The notes beneath the pieces were generated by a model. It had not been told where the DNA came from, searched no databases, and saw only the letters and a program-made list of their open reading frames with translations. Source: Undibacterium parvum (lineage in GTDB: Bacteria; Pseudomonadota; Gammaproteobacteria; Burkholderiales; Burkholderiaceae_D). From it: a stretch of 64,000 nucleotides of DNA. The position numbers and the translations under genes are program-made. Every line of letters starts with the position of its first letter. Position 1 is the stretch's first letter. The stretch is from contig NZ_CP034464.1 in NCBI RefSeq assembly GCF_003955735.1, positions 2,852,001 to 2,916,000 of the forward strand. The letters run 5' to 3'. Of this stretch, positions 45,080 through 54,056 are shown one piece after another.

Positions 45080-45457
45080 ATGAGTGAGACTGTACGAATT
45101 GATAAGTGGTGTTGGGCCGCAAGATTCTTTAAGACCCGTAGTTTGGCCACACATGCGATCGATCTGGGGCGGGTCTTGCAAAATCAGGAAAGGGTAAAGC
45201 CTTCGCATGCGGTCAAACTTGGTGACTTGCTAGAGATACAGCATGCCGATCAAGTCTGGCAAATCGAGGTGCTTAAACTCTTAGAAGTACGCGGTTCGGC
45301 CAGCGTTGCGCAAACCATGTATCAGGAAACTGCAGTGAGCATAGAAAAACGTGCACTGGTAGCGCAAAACAAGAAACTCTATCAAGAACCAGGAGCTGTT
45401 CTGGCGCGCCGACCTACCAAGCGTGAACGCCGTCAGCTTGATTTTGCCAAGAGTTGA
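45080..45457 (+). CDS. hslR: S4-domain RNA-binding protein (Hsp15-like)
   Basis: 125 residues. The N-terminal S4 domain (VRIDKWCWAARFFKTRSLATHAIDLGRVLQNQERVKPSHAVKLGDLLEIQ, about 4-55) and a basic C-terminal tail (RRPTKRERRQLDF) match Hsp15. In E. coli Hsp15 recycles 50S subunits that still carry nascent chain-tRNA after stalled translation. GGAG lies about 12 bp upstream of the ATG, a little far. It stands alone, 169 bp before the TetR gene. Confidence 0.88.
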   Translation: MSETVRIDKWCWAARFFKTRSLATHAIDLGRVLQNQERVKPSHAVKLGDLLEIQHADQVWQIEVLKLLEVRGSASVAQTMYQETAVSIEKRALVAQNKKLYQEPGAVLARRPTKRERRQLDFAKS

Positions 45458-45550
45458 CGTTGTTTTTACAGAAGAATCGCCTATGCATAAGTAGATACTC
45501 TCCTCTAAAGCATCTTTCTGGTTTGACTTTTAGTGCGCTGTGATTAATAG

Positions 45551-45564
45551 TACGAGCGTTCGAT
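45551..45564. promoter_or_regulatory. Palindrome-like site upstream of the tetR gene
   Basis: TACGAGCGTTCGAT, an imperfect palindrome with CGA/TCG outer arms, resembling the CGAACG-type operators of TetR-family fatty-acid regulators. A second inverted repeat (TGCATT at 45578-45583, AATGCA at 45589-45594) follows, nearer the start at 45627. Either may be an autoregulatory site. Confidence 0.3.
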
Positions 45565-45626
45565 TAATTTTACTTTTTGCATTGATTAAATGCATTCACG
45601 AATCAACTTAATAAGTACAATGTAAT

Positions 45627-46244
45627 ATGAATATGACATCGAAATTCATGCGTAAGGGGGAACTCACCCGCGCAGCCATCCTAGACGTTGCCTTGGATGC
45701 TGCCAGTCGCGATGGTATCGAAGGTCTGACTATTGGTCTGCTGGCCGATAAGATGAATATGAGTAAGTCTGGCGTGTTCGCACATTTTGGATCGCGTGAG
45801 GATTTGCAAATAGAAGTGTTGAAGCTGTACCACCATCACTTTGAGCAGGAAGTGTTTTATCCCAGCATGAAGGAAGAGCGTGGCTTACCGCGTCTACAGG
45901 CGATGTTCGCCTTGTGGGTGAAGCGGGTGACGGTAGAGATTGCTTCCGGATGCATTTATATTAGCGGTGCTGCCGAGTACGACGATCGTCAGGGGCCGAT
46001 AAGGGAAGAGTTAGTCGGCATGGTGCATGCATGGCAAGGCGCTTTGCAACGTGCGGCAAGCCAGGCGATCGCTCTGGGACATTTGAATGCGGATGTCGAT
46101 CCTGATCAGATTGTGTATGAGATGTATGGATTAATACTGGCGCTGCATCATGATGCGCGTTTTCTGCGCAAGCCGGGTAGTGTTAATCGGGCAGAAATTG
46201 GTTTTGAAAGAATGATTGATTGTTATGCACCTGCTAAAAGCTGA
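45627..46244 (+). CDS. TetR family transcriptional regulator
   Basis: 205 residues. The N-terminal helix-turn-helix domain is typical (TRAAILDVALDAASRDGIEGLTIGLLADKMNMSKSGVFAHFGSREDLQ, about 13-60), followed by a ligand-binding helical domain. A second ATG lies two codons in. It sits 106 bp upstream of and in line with the acyl-CoA dehydrogenase, so by position it is the likely repressor of the beta-oxidation genes 46351-51975, with an acyl-CoA as probable inducer; this is inference. Candidate operators lie at 45551-45594. Confidence 0.88.
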   Translation: MNMTSKFMRKGELTRAAILDVALDAASRDGIEGLTIGLLADKMNMSKSGVFAHFGSREDLQIEVLKLYHHHFEQEVFYPSMKEERGLPRLQAMFALWVKRVTVEIASGCIYISGAAEYDDRQGPIREELVGMVHAWQGALQRAASQAIALGHLNADVDPDQIVYEMYGLILALHHDARFLRKPGSVNRAEIGFERMIDCYAPAKS

Positions 46245-46350
46245 AAAATTAAATTTCAGCTTTGATGTGAGCATGTGCAGCATGAGATTTTGAATTGTAA
46301 ATTGTAATTGTTTAAATTAGCTGTTTTTACTTTGTCTTCAGGAGAAAATT

Positions 46351-48141
46351 ATGGGTCAATACGTCGCTCCCTTGCGTGATATGCAATTCGTTTTGCATGA
46401 GCTGTTAGCCGTTGAAGGCGAACTAAAACATTTGCCAAAATACGAAGAAATTGATGCCGATATCATCAATCAAGTGTTGGAAGAAGGCGGTAAATTTACC
46501 TCCGAGATTTTGTTCCCGTTGAACCATTCTGGTGATCGCGAAGGCTGCCACCACGACAAAGTCACAAAAGAAGTGACTACGCCAAAAGGCTTTAAAGAAG
46601 CCTACCAGCAATATGTTGCTGCCGGTTGGCCAGCACTGTCTTGCGATCCAGAGTTCGGCGGCCAAGGCTTGCCTTTGGTATTGAATAATTCATTCTACGA
46701 AATGATGAACTCCGCCAATCAAGCCTGGACTATGTATCCTGGCTTGTCACACGGCGCTTACGAGTGTATCCATGAACACGGTACACAAGAGCAAAAAGAT
46801 ACTTACCTGACCAAACTGATTTCTGGCGAATGGACAGGCACTATGTGCTTGACCGAGCCACATTGCGGTACTGATCTGGGTATGTTGCGCTCTAAGGCGG
46901 ATCCGCAGGCGGATGGTTCCTACAAAATTTCCGGCGCGAAGATTTTCATCTCCGCTGGTGAACACGATATGGTCAGCAATATTGTCCATCTGGTCTTGGC
47001 ACGTTTGCCGGGCGCACCAGAAGGCTCTAAAGGAATCTCACTGTTCATCGTTCCTAAATTCTTGCCAAATGCTGATGGCACTGTCGGTGCACGCAATCCG
47101 ATTTTCTGCGGCGCGATTGAAGAGAAAATGGGCATACACGGCAATTCAACTTGCCAGATGAACATGGACGAAGCCACTGGTTGGTTGATCGGCGGCCCGA
47201 ACAAGGGTCTGAACGCGATGTTCGTGTTCATGAACGCGGCACGTTTGGGCGTTGGTATGCAAGGTTTGGGCTTGACCGAAATCGCTTACCAAAATGCTTT
47301 GGTCTACGCGAAAGACCGTATCCAGATGCGTAGCTTGTCAGGTGTTAAAGCACCGGACAAACAAGCTGATCCAATTATCGTACACGCCGACGTACGCCGT
47401 ATGTTGTTCACGGCTAAGGCCTACGCAGAAGGCGCGCGCGCATTCTGTTCTTACGTGGCTTTGCAACTCGATAAAGAACTCAATCATCCTGACGAAACAG
47501 TGCGTAAAGATTGCGCCGATGAAGTCGCCTTGCTGACACCGATCATCAAAGCCTTCATTACTGATAATGCTTGGGTTGCGACTTCTGAATGTATGCAAGT
47601 CTACGGTGGCCACGGTTTCATCTCCGAATGGGGCATGGAGCAATACGTGCGCGACGCTCGTATCAACATGATTTACGAAGGTACTAACACCATCCAGTCT
47701 TTGGATTTGTTGGGTCGTAAAATCCTGGGTGACAACGGCGCGAAATTGCGTAAGTTTGGCGCTAAAGTACAAGCCTTTGTGGAAGCCAATGGTACCAACG
47801 AAGAGCTGTCCGAGTTCATCACACCTTTGGGTGAATTGGGCGACAAAGTGACTAAGCTGACCATGGAAGTCGGTATGAAAGCTTTCCAGAATGCAGATGA
47901 AGTTGGTGCCGCTGCGGTTCCTTACCTGCGCGTGGTTGGTCATCTGGTGTACAGCTATTTCTTCGCACAAATGGCCAAGATCGCTCTGGAGAAAAAAGAT
48001 TCCGGCGATACTTTCTACACCGCCAAACTGGCAACTACGCGTTTCTACTTTGCGCGTTTGTACCCAGAGACAGCGATGTTGATACGTCAGGCGCGTTCTG
48101 GTTCTGCCAACTTGTTGTCCTTAGATGCGGATTTGTTTTAA
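46351..48141 (+). CDS. Acyl-CoA dehydrogenase (FadE-type, long form)
   Basis: 596 residues, the long acyl-CoA dehydrogenase form with an added N-terminal segment and a C-terminal extension. Motifs: MCLTEPHCGTDLG and KIFISAGEHDM (FAD/substrate site), ESTCQMN-like GNSTCQMNMDEATGWLIG, the CMQVYGGHGFISEWGMEQYVRDARINMIYEGTNTIQ block (start given: CMQVYGGHGFISEWG) with the catalytic glutamate of YEGTN near residue 443. It oxidises acyl-CoA to trans-2-enoyl-CoA, passing electrons to ETF. The gene order dehydrogenase, bifunctional hydratase, thiolase is a common Burkholderiales beta-oxidation operon. Confidence 0.92.
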   Translation: MGQYVAPLRDMQFVLHELLAVEGELKHLPKYEEIDADIINQVLEEGGKFTSEILFPLNHSGDREGCHHDKVTKEVTTPKGFKEAYQQYVAAGWPALSCDPEFGGQGLPLVLNNSFYEMMNSANQAWTMYPGLSHGAYECIHEHGTQEQKDTYLTKLISGEWTGTMCLTEPHCGTDLGMLRSKADPQADGSYKISGAKIFISAGEHDMVSNIVHLVLARLPGAPEGSKGISLFIVPKFLPNADGTVGARNPIFCGAIEEKMGIHGNSTCQMNMDEATGWLIGGPNKGLNAMFVFMNAARLGVGMQGLGLTEIAYQNALVYAKDRIQMRSLSGVKAPDKQADPIIVHADVRRMLFTAKAYAEGARAFCSYVALQLDKELNHPDETVRKDCADEVALLTPIIKAFITDNAWVATSECMQVYGGHGFISEWGMEQYVRDARINMIYEGTNTIQSLDLLGRKILGDNGAKLRKFGAKVQAFVEANGTNEELSEFITPLGELGDKVTKLTMEVGMKAFQNADEVGAAAVPYLRVVGHLVYSYFFAQMAKIALEKKDSGDTFYTAKLATTRFYFARLYPETAMLIRQARSGSANLLSLDADLF

Positions 48142-48352
48142 AGCTTAAACAGCTGGTCAACGAATGACAGGAAACCGATACGCAGAAAATTTTAAAAGAG
48201 ATGGCGCAGTATGGCTGCGGCTTGCAGGGCGAAAATGCTCCAGAAGCCGCGTCTTTATTGCGCAGTGACTTAAGATTTTTTGTAAATTGCCTGAATTCGT
48301 AGAAAAAAGAGTTTGCTTTTCGCCGTTGTTCGAATTTCACATGAGGTTAAAA

Positions 48353-50752
48353 ATGTCCAATTTCATCGTTAAAAAAGTCGCCGTTCTTGGCGCAGGCGTG
48401 ATGGGCGCGCAAATTGCCGCCCATTGCATCAATGCCAAAGTACCGGTAGTTTTGTTCGACCTGCCAGCTAAAGAAGGTCCTAAGAACGGTATCGTGTTGC
48501 GCGCTATCGAAAATCTGAAGAAGCTCAATCCTGCGCCTTTGGGCAACAAGGATGATGCGGCCCTGATCGAAGTAGCCAACTACGAAGACAATCTCGATTT
48601 GCTGGCTGGTTGCGATCTGATCATCGAAGCGATTGCCGAGCGTATGGATTGGAAGCATGATCTGTACAAGAAAGTCGCTCCGCATATCGCTCCTAATGCG
48701 ATCTTTGCATCCAACACTTCGGGCTTGTCGATTACAGCATTGTCCGAAGGTTTTGATGCTGAATTGAAAGGTCGCTATTGCGGCGTGCATTTCTTCAACC
48801 CACCACGTTATATGCATTTGGTTGAGTTGATCCCTACCGTGGCAACTCGCCCTGAAATCATCGATCAACTCGAAGGCTTCCTGACCACCACATTGGGCAA
48901 GGGCGTTGTGCGCGCTAAAGATACACCTAACTTCATCGCTAACCGCGTCGGTATCTTCGGCATGCTGGCGACGATTTATGAAGCAGAAAAATTTGGCCTG
49001 ACAGTTGACGTTGTCGATGATCTGACAGGTAAAAAACTCGGTCGTGCTTCTTCCGGTACTTTCCGCACTGCTGACGTGGTCGGTCTGGATACCATGGGTC
49101 ATGTGATCAAGACCATGCAAGACAATCTGACCGACGATCCTTTCTTCGCCGTCTACAAGACACCTGAAGTGCTGGCTAAATTGGTCGCCGCTGGTGCACT
49201 GGGTCAAAAAGCCGGTGCTGGTTTCTACAAAAAAGTAGGTAAAGATATTCAACGTCTGGATTTCGCGACGGCAGAATATGTGACTGGCGGCGCCAAGGCG
49301 GATGAAGTTGTGGCTCGCATGCTGAAAGAAAAAGATCCGGTCAAGAAGATGAAGACCTTGCGTGAATCGAGCAATGTACAGGCGCAGTTCCTGTGGGCGA
49401 TTTTCCGCGATGCTTTCCATTACATCGCCGTGCATGGCGCGACTATTGCAGACAATGCGCGCGACATCGATTTCGCAATGCGTTGGGGCTTTGGCTGGAA
49501 CGTCGGTCCTTTCGAAACATGGCAAGCTGCTGGTTGGGCAGAAGTCGCGGGTTGGGTCAAAGAAGATATCGATGCAGGTAAGGCGCTGTGCAATGCACCT
49601 ATGCCAGCCTGGGTATTTGAAGGCCAGGTCGCTGAAAATAAGGGCGTACATACACCACAAGGTTCATGGTCTGCTGCAACCAGTACTTTTGTACCTCGCT
49701 CGACTTTGCCTGTGTACGATCGTCAAGCTTTCCGCGCTACCGTCTTTGGTACTGGCGTAGAAACTGGCGCGACTGCTGGCACGACTTTCTTTGAAGATGA
49801 ATCAGTGCGCATCTGGCACCAGAATGACGACGTCCTGATCTTGTCGCTGAAAACTAAGATGCGCGTGATTGGCCCTGGCGTCATCGACGGTATGGAAAAA
49901 GCAGTTGCCGAAGCCGAGAAGAACTTCAAAGGCTTGGTGATCTGGAGTGCCGATGCAGCTGAAGGCGGTGCCTTCTCCGCTGGCGCTGATTTGCAAGCGA
50001 TGTTGCCTTTGTTTATGTCCGGTGGCGTTAAAGCAATCGAACCAGCAATCGCACGTTTGCAGCAAGCCCATCAAGGCCTGAAATATGCCAACGTACCGGT
50101 GGTCGCAGCAGTTGCCGGTCTGGCACTGGGCGGTGGTTGCGAACTGATGATGCACGCAGCTAAACGCGTCGCTTCTATCGAATCGTATATCGGTCTGGTT
50201 GAAGTCGGTGTTGGCCTGATCCCTGCCGGTGGTGGTCTGAAAGAGGCAGCAGTACGTGCCGCTAAAGACGCTAAAGGCACTGATTTGTTGCAGTTCCTGA
50301 AGAACTACTTCACTAATGCAGCGACTGCAGCGGTATCCAAATCAGCTCTGGAAGCGCAGAAGATGGGTTATTTGTCGGCTGACGACGTGATCGTTTTCAA
50401 TGCCTACGAGTTGTTGCATGTGGCTAAGGTAGAAGCGCGCGCCATGTTCGACGCTGGCTATCGTGCACCAATGAAGACGCCAGTACCAGTGGCTGGTCGC
50501 TACGGTATGGCCACTATCACGGCACAGTTGGTCAACATGCGTGATGGCGGTTTCATCTCTGCGCATGATTACAAATTGGGCGCGATGATTGCTGAAATCG
50601 TTTCTGGTGGTGAAATCGAAAACGGCGCGATTGTGAATGAACAATGGTTGCTGGATCTGGAACGCAAAGCATTCATGGAATTGCTGAATCACCCTAAGAC
50701 GCAAGAGCGGATCATGGGCATGATGCAGACCGGCAAACCAGTACGCAACTAG
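48353..50752 (+). CDS. 3-hydroxyacyl-CoA dehydrogenase/enoyl-CoA hydratase (FadN-type order)
   Basis: 799 residues from the ATG at 48353, which has GAGGT 7 bp upstream; an earlier in-frame ATG (48287) gives a leader unlike the family. The dehydrogenase comes first: NAD motif VAVLGAGVMGAQIAAHC at about 6-22, catalytic region VHFFNPPRYMHLVELIP. The hydratase/isomerase domain is C-terminal: FSAGADLQAM near 545 and AGLALGGGCELMMHA near 590. This order is opposite to E. coli FadB and like Bacillus FadN. It carries out hydration and oxidation in beta-oxidation, and precedes the thiolase by 26 bp. Confidence 0.93.
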   Translation: MSNFIVKKVAVLGAGVMGAQIAAHCINAKVPVVLFDLPAKEGPKNGIVLRAIENLKKLNPAPLGNKDDAALIEVANYEDNLDLLAGCDLIIEAIAERMDWKHDLYKKVAPHIAPNAIFASNTSGLSITALSEGFDAELKGRYCGVHFFNPPRYMHLVELIPTVATRPEIIDQLEGFLTTTLGKGVVRAKDTPNFIANRVGIFGMLATIYEAEKFGLTVDVVDDLTGKKLGRASSGTFRTADVVGLDTMGHVIKTMQDNLTDDPFFAVYKTPEVLAKLVAAGALGQKAGAGFYKKVGKDIQRLDFATAEYVTGGAKADEVVARMLKEKDPVKKMKTLRESSNVQAQFLWAIFRDAFHYIAVHGATIADNARDIDFAMRWGFGWNVGPFETWQAAGWAEVAGWVKEDIDAGKALCNAPMPAWVFEGQVAENKGVHTPQGSWSAATSTFVPRSTLPVYDRQAFRATVFGTGVETGATAGTTFFEDESVRIWHQNDDVLILSLKTKMRVIGPGVIDGMEKAVAEAEKNFKGLVIWSADAAEGGAFSAGADLQAMLPLFMSGGVKAIEPAIARLQQAHQGLKYANVPVVAAVAGLALGGGCELMMHAAKRVASIESYIGLVEVGVGLIPAGGGLKEAAVRAAKDAKGTDLLQFLKNYFTNAATAAVSKSALEAQKMGYLSADDVIVFNAYELLHVAKVEARAMFDAGYRAPMKTPVPVAGRYGMATITAQLVNMRDGGFISAHDYKLGAMIAEIVSGGEIENGAIVNEQWLLDLERKAFMELLNHPKTQERIMGMMQTGKPVRN

Positions 50753-50778
50753 TTCACAAAATAATTGAGGTAATCAAA

Positions 50779-51975
50779 ATGACTAAACAACTTCAAGACG
50801 CCTACATCGTAGCCGCCACCCGCACACCGATCGGTAAATCTGGTCGCGGTATGTTCAAGAACACACGTCCGGATGATTTGCTGGTACGTGTATTGCAATC
50901 GGCCTTGGCGCAAGTGCCTAACCTCGATCCTAAACTGATCGAAGATGCCATCGTTGGCTGCTCTTTCCCAGAAGCCGAGCAAGGTAGTAACCTGGCCCGT
51001 ATGGCCGTGTTGCTGGCTGGTTTGCCAAAAACGGTGGGCGGCATTACCGTCAATCGCTTCTGTGCTTCAGGTATCAGTGCTATCGCGATGGCGGCAGACC
51101 GGATTCGTGTCGGTGAATCCGATGTGATGATCGCCGCTGGTGCAGAATCGATGTCCATGGTGCCTATGATGGGTCACCATCCATCCATGAACATGGGTAT
51201 TTTTAAAGACGAAAATATCGGTATGGCCTACGGTATGGGTCTGACTGCCGAGAAGGTTGCCCAGCAATGGAATATCTCGCGCGAAGCACAAGATGCTTTC
51301 GCTTTGCAATCACATCAACGTGCTATCGCCGCGCAAAACGCTGGTTACTTCGATGCTGAAACAACTTCGGTTGAAATCATCGAACGCATCCCGAATCTGG
51401 CGACTGGCCAAATCGAATTGAAGACACGCACCGTCAGCCGCGACGAAGGCGCACGTCCAGATACATCGCTGGAAGGCTTGGCAAAATTACGTCCAGTGTT
51501 TGCCAACAAAGGCAGTGTGACTGCTGGTAATAGTTCGCAAACTTCGGATGGCGCTGGTGCCGTGATCCTGGTCAGCGAAAAAATCCTGAAGCTGTTCAAC
51601 CTGACGCCATTGGCGCGTTTCGCTTCCTTCGCGGTGCGTGGCGTACCACCAGAAATCATGGGTATTGGTCCTAAAGAAGCGATCCCTGCGGCTTGCCGCG
51701 CGGCTGGTATTACTCAAGATCAGATTGACTGGTTTGAACTCAACGAAGCCTTCGCAGCGCAATCCCTGGCAGTAGTGCAGGATCTGGGTCTGGATCCGGC
51801 TAAAGTCAATCCTATGGGCGGCGCGATTGCTCTGGGTCATCCTTTGGGCGCAACTGGTGCGATCCGTTCCGCTACCACTATCCACGCTTTGCATCGTAAT
51901 AACCTGAAATACGGTATGGTGACTATGTGTGTTGGCACTGGTATGGGCGCTGCAGGTATTTTTGAGCGTATGTAA
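50779..51975 (+). CDS. fadA: Acetyl-CoA C-acyltransferase (thiolase)
   Basis: 398 residues, full-length thiolase. Acylated cysteine 95 in VNRFCASGISAIAMA, His354 in GHPLGATGA and the second active cysteine near 384 in CVGTGMGAAGIFE are present. It performs the last step of beta-oxidation, cleaving 3-ketoacyl-CoA with CoA. It follows the bifunctional protein by 26 bp; GAGG precedes its ATG. A 16-bp-stem terminator closes the operon. Confidence 0.95.
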   Translation: MTKQLQDAYIVAATRTPIGKSGRGMFKNTRPDDLLVRVLQSALAQVPNLDPKLIEDAIVGCSFPEAEQGSNLARMAVLLAGLPKTVGGITVNRFCASGISAIAMAADRIRVGESDVMIAAGAESMSMVPMMGHHPSMNMGIFKDENIGMAYGMGLTAEKVAQQWNISREAQDAFALQSHQRAIAAQNAGYFDAETTSVEIIERIPNLATGQIELKTRTVSRDEGARPDTSLEGLAKLRPVFANKGSVTAGNSSQTSDGAGAVILVSEKILKLFNLTPLARFASFAVRGVPPEIMGIGPKEAIPAACRAAGITQDQIDWFELNEAFAAQSLAVVQDLGLDPAKVNPMGGAIALGHPLGATGAIRSATTIHALHRNNLKYGMVTMCVGTGMGAAGIFERM

Positions 51976-52002
51976 TTTTCTAGTTCAGTCGACGTAATCA
52001 AT

Positions 52003-52043
52003 AAAAAAGCCGCATGGAAATTAAACTCCATGCGGCTTTTTTG
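52003..52043. terminator. Strong bidirectional terminator after fadA
   Basis: 16-bp perfect stem (52003-52018 with 52027-52042; AAAAAAGCCGCATGGA and its complement), eight-base loop, T run on both strands. The ATG inside it (52030) is in frame with the next gene but is not its start. Confidence 0.93.
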
Positions 52044-52056
52044 TAAAGGAGGGTGC

Positions 52057-52935
52057 GTGGAATTATTTCAGATACAGACTGCCGACGGCACGCTGTTGGC
52101 GGCGAGTCGATTTATGCCGCAAACCGCGCTCAAAGCCGTGGTCTTGCTGCCGTCCGCGATGGGCGTGCCGCAAAGTTTCTATACCCCGTTTGCTGAATTT
52201 TTAGCAGAAAATGGGATCGCAGTGGTCTGCTTTGATTATCGCGGTATGGGGGCCTCAATACCTGCAAAATTTCGCCATTCCTTACGCGGCTTTGATACCA
52301 GTGTGACGCAGTGGGCCGAGCAAGATTACAATGCCGCCTTGCTGGCAACTAAGGCTTGGCAAAGCGAAGTGCCATTGATCGTAGTTGGCCATTCTTTGGG
52401 CGGGCAACTGCTGGGCATGCTCCCCGATGCGAACCTGATTGATGCGGTCATTACGATTGCCTCCGGCAGCGGTTACTGGCGCGAAAATGCACCGCAACTA
52501 AAGCGCATAGTCTGGTTGATGTGGTATTTTGTGGTGCCATTGGCGACCCGCTTGTGCGGTTATTTCCCAGGTAAACGCTTGCGCATGGTGGGTGACTTAC
52601 CCAAAGGAGTGATTTATCAGTGGGCGCGCTGGTGTAAGCACCCCGCTTATTTTGTCGATGAGAACGGCGCGGCGATGCAAACTGGACACGCCGCAATTCG
52701 GCGACCGATACTCTCTATGAGTTTTACCGATGACGAGTTGATGAGCCTGCGCAACATAGAAAGCATGCACAGTTTTTACAGCAATGCGGTAATTGAGCGC
52801 AGGCATATACATCCTAGTGAAGTCGATGCCAAACGCATAGGGCATTTCGGCTTCTTTCGTACGCAATTTCGTAACAGCTTGTGGCTACAGGCTTTACACT
52901 GGATGACTAACCCAGCCTTAAAGCGGTCAATTTAA
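52057..52935 (+). CDS. Alpha/beta hydrolase
   Basis: 292 residues from the GTG at 52057, chosen because AAAGGAGG lies 5 bp before it and because the upstream ATG falls inside the terminator hairpin. The fold shows CFDYRGMGAS, the nucleophile elbow VVGHSLGGQL (Ser near residue 120) and a likely C-terminal histidine (IGHFGFF). It resembles COG4757-type hydrolases and serine esterases; the substrate is unknown. It lies between two beta-oxidation genes, and may be an esterase or lipase supplying fatty acids, but nothing in the sequence proves this. Confidence 0.85.
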   Translation: MELFQIQTADGTLLAASRFMPQTALKAVVLLPSAMGVPQSFYTPFAEFLAENGIAVVCFDYRGMGASIPAKFRHSLRGFDTSVTQWAEQDYNAALLATKAWQSEVPLIVVGHSLGGQLLGMLPDANLIDAVITIASGSGYWRENAPQLKRIVWLMWYFVVPLATRLCGYFPGKRLRMVGDLPKGVIYQWARWCKHPAYFVDENGAAMQTGHAAIRRPILSMSFTDDELMSLRNIESMHSFYSNAVIERRHIHPSEVDAKRIGHFGFFRTQFRNSLWLQALHWMTNPALKRSI

Positions 52936-53038
52936 ATTGCCACTTTGGGCTAATATTTTTTCCTAATATTATTTCGTCAGAGTCTGGCATTAAACTCTCT
53001 CGAATTTTTTAAGCATGATAAACAGCGGAGCAATAAAT

Positions 53039-53815
53039 ATGGATATTTTGACGCACACAGAAAATGGCATTTTAACGATCAGTTTTAATCGCCCTGAAAA
53101 GAAAAATGCGATTACTTCAGCCATGTATCAAGCCATGGCAGATGCCTTGACTGAGGCTGAAACTGATAGCGCAGTGCGGGCGATTTTGATCACTGGCAAG
53201 CCAGAGATTTTTACCGCTGGTAATGATCTTGAAGACTTCATGAAAAACGCTGCCAGCCTGGCGTCAGCAAGTGCCGTGCCGCCGGTGTATCAATTCATGC
53301 ATGCCTTGAATAATTCTGGCAAGCCAGTGATCGCTGCCGTCAGTGGTGCGGCAGTTGGTATCGGCACCACTTTGTTGATGCATTGCGACCTGATCTATCT
53401 GGCCGATAACGCCAAATTATCTATGCCTTTCACGCAACTGGGCCTGTGCCCGGAGTTCGCCTCCAGCATGATCTTCCAGAATATCGTGGGTTACCAGCGT
53501 GCCGCTGAAAAGCTGATGTTGGGCGAAGCGTTTAATGCGCAAGAGGCGTACCAGATGGGCTTCGTGAATAAGGTCTTGCCTTTAGAAGAGTTGCTACCGT
53601 ATGCCTTACAGCAAGCGGCCAAATTGGTGGCCTTGCCAGCGGCATCAGTGCGTATTACCAAACGCCTCATGAAGGGCGCGCAACCTGCCGCAGTGACCAG
53701 TAAAATGGCGGAAGAAAATCAACACTTCGCGGCCATGCTCAACGCACCGGAAGCTAAAGAGGCTTTCATTGCTTTCTTTCAAAAACGTAAGCCAGACTTT
53801 TCGCAATTTAATTAA
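53039..53815 (+). CDS. Enoyl-CoA hydratase/isomerase family protein
   Basis: 258 residues from the ATG at 53039 (CGGAG 8 bp upstream); an ATG at 53015 adds eight residues and is less likely. Crotonase-fold motifs: ISFNRPEKKNAIT, FTAGNDLEDFM (oxyanion hole), AVSGAAVGIGTTLLMHCDLIYLADNAKLSMPFTQLGLCPE (start: AVSGAAVGIGTTLL). The first catalytic glutamate position reads Gly-Leu-Cys-Pro-Glu as in isomerase-like members. It probably handles an unsaturated acyl-CoA in fatty-acid breakdown. Repeat copy G follows the gene. Confidence 0.9.
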   Translation: MDILTHTENGILTISFNRPEKKNAITSAMYQAMADALTEAETDSAVRAILITGKPEIFTAGNDLEDFMKNAASLASASAVPPVYQFMHALNNSGKPVIAAVSGAAVGIGTTLLMHCDLIYLADNAKLSMPFTQLGLCPEFASSMIFQNIVGYQRAAEKLMLGEAFNAQEAYQMGFVNKVLPLEELLPYALQQAAKLVALPAASVRITKRLMKGAQPAAVTSKMAEENQHFAAMLNAPEAKEAFIAFFQKRKPDFSQFN

Positions 53816-53837
53816 TTTGAATGTGGCACCCTGCCAC

Positions 53838-53897
53838 TGCGCAATATCCATGCGGGTTTCCAGCCTATCTGGCCCGTAGCCCGCATGGGATATGCGC
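53838..53897. repeat. REP-like inverted-repeat element, copy G
   Basis: Arms GCGCAATATCCATGCGGG and CCCGCATGGGATATGCGC, with TGCCA/TGGCA extending outward on both sides, after the enoyl-CoA hydratase gene. Closest in wording to copy A at 21183. Confidence 0.78.
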
Positions 53898-54056
53898 GCT
53901 GGCAGGGGTGTGCTCTAAAATATTTTTATGGGTGTTGTGGTGATTATCGGTCTGCGCCAGCGGGTGCCATTTGTCGACTTTTCTGCTAGCGACATTGCAG
54001 GCATGACCGACACTAAATACATATCGGCCATCCTGCATTGAGACGATATGGCCGCT

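Noticed and set aside
44972..45208. 78-codon minus-strand frame across the hslR start
   Set aside because: Overlaps hslR antisense, with no recognisable family or start signal.
48347..49660. Long open frame (437 codons) on the minus strand
   Set aside because: It lies wholly antisense to the bifunctional dehydrogenase/hydratase, has no family likeness, and its codon pattern mirrors the plus-strand gene.
52030..52056. ATG at 52030 as start of the alpha/beta hydrolase
   Set aside because: It lies inside the fadA terminator hairpin; the GTG at 52057 has a near-perfect ribosome-binding site.
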